Shown: positions 11,721 to 16,170 of the stretch, one piece after another
Layout of the letters: each line of letters starts with the position of its first letter
Numbering within the stretch: the first letter of the stretch is position 1
Source of the DNA: Candidatus Aenigmatarchaeota archaeon
GTDB taxonomy: Archaea > Aenigmatarchaeota > Aenigmatarchaeia > PWEA01 > JAGHBM01
Reading direction: 5' to 3'
Assembly: GCA_023133195.1 (NCBI GenBank)
Contig: JAGLWW010000004.1
Coordinates: 1 to 16,170, forward strand
Length of the DNA: 16,170 nucleotides
The notes under the pieces: generated by a model
The model's input: the letters and a program-made list of their open reading frames with translations, nothing else
What the model was told of the DNA's origin: nothing
Databases searched by the model: none
Made by a program: the position numbers and the translations under genes

Positions 11721-13019
11721 ATGACACATAAAGTCTCGGTATACATGGAAACATATGGATGCAGTGCCAATCAGTCACACTCAGAGGTGATGCTGGGTCT
11801 ACTTAGAGACGCGGATTGTCACATTGTTGAAAATCCAGAAAAAGCCGATATTCTGGTTATAAACACATGTATAGTAAAAGAACCTACAGAAAAAAAGATG
11901 ATATATAGAATTAAAAAAATTAGAGATGATTTTCCTTATAAAAAGCTTATAATAGCGGGTTGTATGCCTCTTGCTGAGTATAAACTTTTAAGGTCAACGG
12001 AACCGGATGCAAGCTTTTTGGGACCTCATGACACTCTTAAAATAGTTAAATGTATTGAAAATACATTAAAAGACATAAAAGTAGAGTATCTAGAGGGAAA
12101 AACCGAGAGTAAGCTATGTTCACCAAAATGTAGATTGAATCCGTACGTAAACATAACAGAGATTTCCCAAGGATGTCTTGGCAACTGTTCATACTGTATA
12201 GTAAAGATAGCCAAGAGTAAACTAAAATCTTATCCTTTGGGTGACATAACCAGAGACATAGAAATGTCACTAAAATCTGGCTGCAGGGAAATCTGGCTAA
12301 CATCTCAGGACTGCGGCTGCTATGGACTTGATATTGACAGCTCTCTGACAAAGCTACTAAAAAAAGTGACAGAAATGAAAGGCGACTTCAGGACGAGACT
12401 TGGCATGTCAAACCCCAATCACATAAAGCGTGTCTTGAGTGACTTGATAAGTGCTTATAGAGACAAAAAGCTATATAAATTTTTACACATTCCTGTACAA
12501 AGTGGGTCTGATAAGGTTTTAAGAGACATGAAAAGACAATACGTGACAAAGGATTTTAGGGAAATAGTAACTGAATTTAGGCGAGAAATGCCTAATGTCA
12601 CTATATGGACTGATGTGATTGTTGGTTTTCCTGGAGAGACAGACAAGGACTTCAAAGAGACAATAAAACTTATGAAAGAGACAAAACCAGATTTTGTCAA
12701 TGTAAGCAAGTTTGGAAAAAGACCTTTTACAGAAGCGGAAAAAATGGAACAGGTTCCAACCGTGACAATAAAGGAAAGAAGTAGACAAATCAGTGACTTG
12801 GTTGACAGACTGTCTTTGGAAAGGAATAGAATATGGTTGGGTAAACTGTGTCAGGTTCTTGTCACTGAAAAGGGACGTGAAAAAGGTCAATATAAAGGCA
12901 GAAACATGGCTTATAAGCCTGTTCTTATAGAGACAAATAAAGACCTGATGGGAAAACTTGTCACTGTAAGAATAAAAGATGCCAGAAAGACTCACCTGAT
13001 TGGTTCTATAGAGGAATAA
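11721..13019 (+). CDS. Radical-SAM tRNA methylthiotransferase (archaeal e-MtaB/CDKAL1-like, t6A37 to ms2t6A37)
   Basis: A 432-residue enzyme that adds a methylthio group to t6A at position 37 of ANN-decoding tRNAs. It has the three-domain MTTase plan. The N-terminal UPF0004 domain has cluster cysteines C14 (YGCSANQ), C50 (INTCIV) and C81 (AGCMPL). The radical-SAM domain has C152, C156 and C159 (GCLGNCSYC). A C-terminal TRAM domain spans about 370-432. YGCSANQSHSE, LTSQDCGCYG and HIPVQSGSD are typical of the archaeal/eukaryotic branch and separate it from bacterial MiaB. The ATG has GGTG five bases upstream. The last 14 bases overlap the convergent membrane-protein gene. The reading frame is unusually rich in the pentamer GTGAC/GTCAC, described among the findings. 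Confidence 0.93.
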   Translation: MTHKVSVYMETYGCSANQSHSEVMLGLLRDADCHIVENPEKADILVINTCIVKEPTEKKMIYRIKKIRDDFPYKKLIIAGCMPLAEYKLLRSTEPDASFLGPHDTLKIVKCIENTLKDIKVEYLEGKTESKLCSPKCRLNPYVNITEISQGCLGNCSYCIVKIAKSKLKSYPLGDITRDIEMSLKSGCREIWLTSQDCGCYGLDIDSSLTKLLKKVTEMKGDFRTRLGMSNPNHIKRVLSDLISAYRDKKLYKFLHIPVQSGSDKVLRDMKRQYVTKDFREIVTEFRREMPNVTIWTDVIVGFPGETDKDFKETIKLMKETKPDFVNVSKFGKRPFTEAEKMEQVPTVTIKERSRQISDLVDRLSLERNRIWLGKLCQVLVTEKGREKGQYKGRNMAYKPVLIETNKDLMGKLVTVRIKDARKTHLIGSIEE

Positions 13020-13329
13020 ATGACCCTAATAAAGAGTAAACCCCTGTCATGGTCAAGGCAAACGTTACCAAGAAAGTGACAACACCCATCTTGACAGAAT
13101 TCAGAGTATTAGACCCAAATAGCACCTTTATGGCAATAGTCCATATTATTATGGAGACAATCTCAAAGAAAAATGGCACTGCCAACGAAGGTATAAACTG
13201 CGGTAAAACACTACCTAAAAAGGAAACGGAAACGATTCTAAGGAATCCGGGGTTTTCACTGAATGTATTTGCTGCAACAAAAAGAACTAAAACGTTTATG
13301 ATTGTCATTGCCAGTAAATATCCTATCAT
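13006..13329 (-). CDS. Small four-helix membrane protein, function unknown
   Basis: A 107-residue, strongly hydrophobic protein with four predicted membrane helices (about residues 3-20, 28-48, 50-70 and 78-102) joined by very short loops. Few charged residues occur (D absent, a handful of K, R and E), and I do not recognise a family. Its ATG (13327-13329) overlaps the gatE stop codon in an ATGA arrangement, which implies translational coupling to gatE. The 3' end runs 14 bases into the end of the convergent methylthiotransferase gene. The coding call rests on frame-wide hydrophobic periodicity and the precise junction with gatE. Association with a Gln-tRNA amidotransferase operon is probably genomic convenience rather than function. 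Confidence 0.7.
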   Translation of the reverse strand: MIGYLLAMTIINVLVLFVAANTFSENPGFLRIVSVSFLGSVLPQFIPSLAVPFFFEIVSIIIWTIAIKVLFGSNTLNSVKMGVVTFLVTFALTMTGVYSLLGSFIPL

Positions 13330-15170
13330 AACAACTCCTCTATCTTTCTTTTAAGCCTCTCTGCCACTATTTTTCCGTCTATCTTGCCCCTTGCTTTGGC
13401 CATTACAGGACCCATAAGCTTTTTGAAAGCTTCTTTGCCTTCCTTTTTAATTAAATCCTTGTCTAACAACTCATCTATTATTGAATCAAGTTCTCCTATA
13501 TTTATAGAATCAACAGAACCCATAGATTCTTTTAAGTCTTTTCCAGATGATAAATTCTCCAAAACCGTTGCAATAGACTCCTTTGGAACTTTATCCATTT
13601 CTTTGAACAATTCCTTTAATTTAGAGTCTTTTATTTTTTCTACATTCACTCCTTTCCTCTTTAAATCCTTCATAACGTTTAAAATCACATCTGCAGCTCT
13701 GGAATGATTTATTTTCATTTCTGTTATTTCCTCAAAGAGCCCCAAATATCTGGATTTGACCATTTGTCTCGCTAAATCCTCCGAAAGACCTAGTTTTATG
13801 AACCTTTCCTTTCTTTCTTCCAGTGTTTCCGGTAGGTCTATTTTAAGCAATTCTTCAGTAACGGAAATGGGCTTGATATCAGTCTCAGGATACATCCTTG
13901 CCTTTCCGGGAAGGGGCCTTAAATAAGATGTAGTTGTATCGGGATTTGCCACTCTTGTCTCCTCTGGAACCCCTTCTGTAGCTTTTTCAGCTCTGTTTAA
14001 AATAGCGAGACACGCTTTTTTTGCCTTATCTTCATCCTCAGCAACAATCCCTATAACATCTTTTTCGGTGCAATCAAAGTTTTTTCTCAATTTCAGAAAC
14101 TCTCTTGTAAGGTTGTATTTGCCCAAATCTTCATCCGTGTGTATAAATCCATTGACTCCGTAAGGTCTTGCGTAATCGGAGAGTTCTTTGCCGAATGTCT
14201 TTTCCAGGCTTATCCTCTTTTTTAAGAGACCTGTAAAACCCTTGAGCTTGAATGCAAAAACACTTTTTCCCTTCCCAAGAAGCTCGGAAATTAAACTGTT
14301 TTTCGTGTTCTGGAAAAGAAGAGTGACGTCAAGCACTTCCTTGTCTATATTTGCCTGTCGCTCTCTCAAATCATCTTTTATCTTCAAAAGGCTAGATTGT
14401 CTCTCAACTTCCGCCTCTATTGTCTTTTCTATAAGCTTCAATTCCTGCATGCCTTTTATTTCTATCCTTGCTCCCTCCCTTATAGAAACGTTCACATCCT
14501 GCCTTATGGTTCCTATACCTCTCTTGACACTGCCTGTCGCTCTAAGCAGCATCCCTATTTTCTCTGCCACTTCTCTTGCATGAGACGGGTTTTTTATGTC
14601 AGGAGCGGTCCCTATCTCTATTAGGGGTATTCCCAACCTGTCCAGCCCATACACCACTTTATCTTCCTTTCTTTCAAGTATCTTGGCTGCCTCCTCTTCA
14701 AGACATACGTTTGTCACGCCAACCCTTCCCAAAGAAGTATCCAAGAACCCATCCATACCCACTATCGCAGTCCTCTGGAAGCCTGACGTATTTGAGCCGT
14801 CTATAACGGTTTTTCTCATAAAATGTATCTCATCCGGCACGTCGCACTTTAGCATTTTTGCCACCTGCATGGAAGTCTTAAAAGCATCCGCATTTACGTC
14901 ATGCGGCGGCTCCTCGTCCTCTTCAACAAGACAGGATTCCTCTTCATAATTATTGTAAATAAAAGACTTCTTCCTAAGAGACTCAAAAAGCGCTGCCCTG
15001 TCTATTTCACCTGTCTCTCCTGCTACGGGCCTCAATTGCCTCTCTATGGTGTTTATTGGTTCATTATCTGTTATCCTGGATTTGCAATTACAGAACAACT
15101 TATGCGTCTCCAATTGTTGGTGGATTTCAATCCCGGCCTTAAAGCCCAATTTCTCAAAAGGACCTGTCAA
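13326..15170 (-). CDS. gatE: Glutamyl-tRNA(Gln) amidotransferase subunit E
   Basis: GatE is the kinase/transamidase subunit that converts Glu-tRNA(Gln) to Gln-tRNA(Gln) with ammonia from GatD. The complex is found only in archaea. The 614-residue protein shows the GatB/GatE cradle (GIEIHQQLETHKLFCNC near the N-terminus, then TVIDGSNTSGFQRT and the block around RQDVNVSIREG), the inserted AspRS-like GAD domain at about 290-410, and the C-terminal helical and YqeY-like tail (KLMGPVMAKARGKIDG). It starts with TTG at 15170, supported by GGAG six bases upstream and by alignment with the family N-terminus. No better ATG exists. It overlaps the gatD end by 17 bases and the next gene by four, so the three are one translation-coupled cluster. 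Confidence 0.97.
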   Translation of the reverse strand: MTGPFEKLGFKAGIEIHQQLETHKLFCNCKSRITDNEPINTIERQLRPVAGETGEIDRAALFESLRKKSFIYNNYEEESCLVEEDEEPPHDVNADAFKTSMQVAKMLKCDVPDEIHFMRKTVIDGSNTSGFQRTAIVGMDGFLDTSLGRVGVTNVCLEEEAAKILERKEDKVVYGLDRLGIPLIEIGTAPDIKNPSHAREVAEKIGMLLRATGSVKRGIGTIRQDVNVSIREGARIEIKGMQELKLIEKTIEAEVERQSSLLKIKDDLRERQANIDKEVLDVTLLFQNTKNSLISELLGKGKSVFAFKLKGFTGLLKKRISLEKTFGKELSDYARPYGVNGFIHTDEDLGKYNLTREFLKLRKNFDCTEKDVIGIVAEDEDKAKKACLAILNRAEKATEGVPEETRVANPDTTTSYLRPLPGKARMYPETDIKPISVTEELLKIDLPETLEERKERFIKLGLSEDLARQMVKSRYLGLFEEITEMKINHSRAADVILNVMKDLKRKGVNVEKIKDSKLKELFKEMDKVPKESIATVLENLSSGKDLKESMGSVDSINIGELDSIIDELLDKDLIKKEGKEAFKKLMGPVMAKARGKIDGKIVAERLKRKIEELL

Positions 15171-16170
15171 TTATCTCTCCTCTTATGTTTTTTCTAAGAA
15201 GCTTCTTTATTTCTTCCTTATCCTTGTAATTTCCCAGTAACCATGCCAGTTTTATGTAGGCCGTTTCAGGAAGTATGTCTTCTCCCTGTATAACGCCTAA
15301 CTCCTCAAGTTCCCTGCCTGTGGAATAGACGTTCATGTTTATCCTCCCGTTTATGCATTGCGAAGTCATGACAACTATCCCTTTCTTCAAAAAGTTCTTA
15401 AGACTTTTGTTCAAATCCTTTGGCACGTGGCCCAACCCGGTTCCCTCCAGAACCAGGCCTTTATAACCGTTTTTTGTAAAGAAATCAACCATTTTGGAGT
15501 CCATGTCCGGAAAACTCTTCAGAAGAGCCACTTTCTGCTCAAAATTACTTTTTACTTTCATTTTTCTTTTTTTATCCCTTTTTTTGTAATCATCCTTAAA
15601 GAACCTTATATCCCCTTTTGTGGATACTAGAGCCCATGGTCTTGAATTAACAGCCTTAAAGGCATCTCTCCTGCTTGTATGCATTTTTCTGGTCTTGCAT
15701 GCCGGATAAACAAAACAAAAATCATCGCTTTCCGTGGCGTGCATGCATATGCCAACTTCCCCGAAATCTGAATTTGCTATAAACTGTACCGCACATATAA
15801 GGTTAAAGGGTCCGTCTGAAGACGCTCTATCGCTGGATCTCTGCGAACCAACCAAAATAACGGGTATAGAGAGCTCTTCCAGTGCAAAAGCCAGCGTAGA
15901 AGCCGTATAATGTAGAGTATCCGTTCCATGAGTCACTATAATGCCATCACAACCCTTTTTTACTTCTTTCTGTATCTCCGTTATTAGTTTCTTATAATCA
16001 GAAAACTTCATGTTCTCCGAGAATATGTTCTCAATTTGCCTTCCGTAGACGTTCGTCAACTCTGCAAGTTCAGGTATGGACTCTATCAAATCTTCGGCTG
16101 TGAAATGTGGAATCACCCCTCCTGTCTTATAATCCACTCTGGAGGCTATAGTTCCACCCATTGAAAGAAT
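15154..16170 (-). CDS. gatD: Glutamyl-tRNA(Gln) amidotransferase subunit D (5' end outside the window)
   Basis: GatD is the asparaginase-like glutaminase that supplies ammonia to GatE. The visible 338 residues begin inside the protein: the frame stays open to the window edge (ILS before MGGTIAS), and full-length family members carry roughly 75-100 further N-terminal residues forming a small barrel domain. Catalytic elements seen are the threonine of GGTIAS, the THGTDT motif, the SSDRASSDGPFNL motif and a downstream lysine-containing segment. The residue before GGTIAS is Met where Thr is common. The C-terminal domain contains GLVLEGTGLGHVP and is complete. The ATG at 16161 is internal, not the start. 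The gene overlaps gatE by 17 bases. Confidence 0.95.
   Translation of the reverse strand: MLSMGGTIASRVDYKTGGVIPHFTAEDLIESIPELAELTNVYGRQIENIFSENMKFSDYKKLITEIQKEVKKGCDGIIVTHGTDTLHYTASTLAFALEELSIPVILVGSQRSSDRASSDGPFNLICAVQFIANSDFGEVGICMHATESDDFCFVYPACKTRKMHTSRRDAFKAVNSRPWALVSTKGDIRFFKDDYKKRDKKRKMKVKSNFEQKVALLKSFPDMDSKMVDFFTKNGYKGLVLEGTGLGHVPKDLNKSLKNFLKKGIVVMTSQCINGRINMNVYSTGRELEELGVIQGEDILPETAYIKLAWLLGNYKDKEEIKKLLRKNIRGEIIDRSF

Overview
This is a piece of an archaeal chromosome. The evidence is a TFB-type transcription factor, the archaea-specific GatD/GatE amidotransferase, an archaeal-type Trm1, a radical-SAM t6A methylthiotransferase, TATA-like boxes upstream of many genes, and Shine-Dalgarno sites of the form GGTG that in four genes sit exactly five bases before ATG. 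Genes are packed tightly, with convergent genes that abut or overlap by a few bases and no gap above about 160 bases. Gene content and compactness would fit a small-genome (DPANN-like) or otherwise streamlined uncultivated archaeon, but this placement is an inference. There is no mobile element, CRISPR array, tRNA or rRNA that I can see.

Layout. Positions 54-446 (minus) hold a small proline-rich protein with a C-terminal coiled coil, divergent from a two-gene plus-strand unit at 517-3294: an unrecognised 403-residue charged protein, then a TIM-barrel protein with what looks like a complete endonuclease IV-type metal site and a large insertion. Next comes a single-chain nucleotidyltransferase-HEPN protein (3350-4570). 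It abuts, stop codon to stop codon, an AT-rich alkaline-phosphatase-superfamily gene (minus, 4571-5725), which lies downstream of a metallophosphoesterase (5750-6370). trm1 (6428-7510) diverges from the latter across a perfect 8-bp inverted repeat. A four-cysteine mini-protein (7503-7739), tfb (7787-8734) and an MTA/SAH/5'-deoxyadenosine deaminase (8891-10153) follow on the minus strand.

The region 10187-11640 carries a AAA+ ATPase with a C-terminal winged helix, followed by a small protein. The last 70 residues of that small protein have a hydrophobic residue every fourth position. Its 3' end is partly duplicated just downstream. The right end has the methylthiotransferase gene (11721-13019, plus), convergent with a minus-strand cluster gatD-gatE-membrane protein in which each gene overlaps the next. 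gatD runs off the window.

How they fit together. Much of the window is translation and tRNA work: GatDE makes Gln-tRNA(Gln), Trm1 methylates G26, and the methylthiotransferase modifies t6A37. The deaminase can dispose of the SAM by-products of the last two (S-adenosylhomocysteine, 5'-deoxyadenosine). The least explained and most interesting parts are the EndoIV-like TIM barrel with its partner gene, the nucleotidyltransferase-HEPN fusion, and the ATPase with the tetrad-repeat protein.
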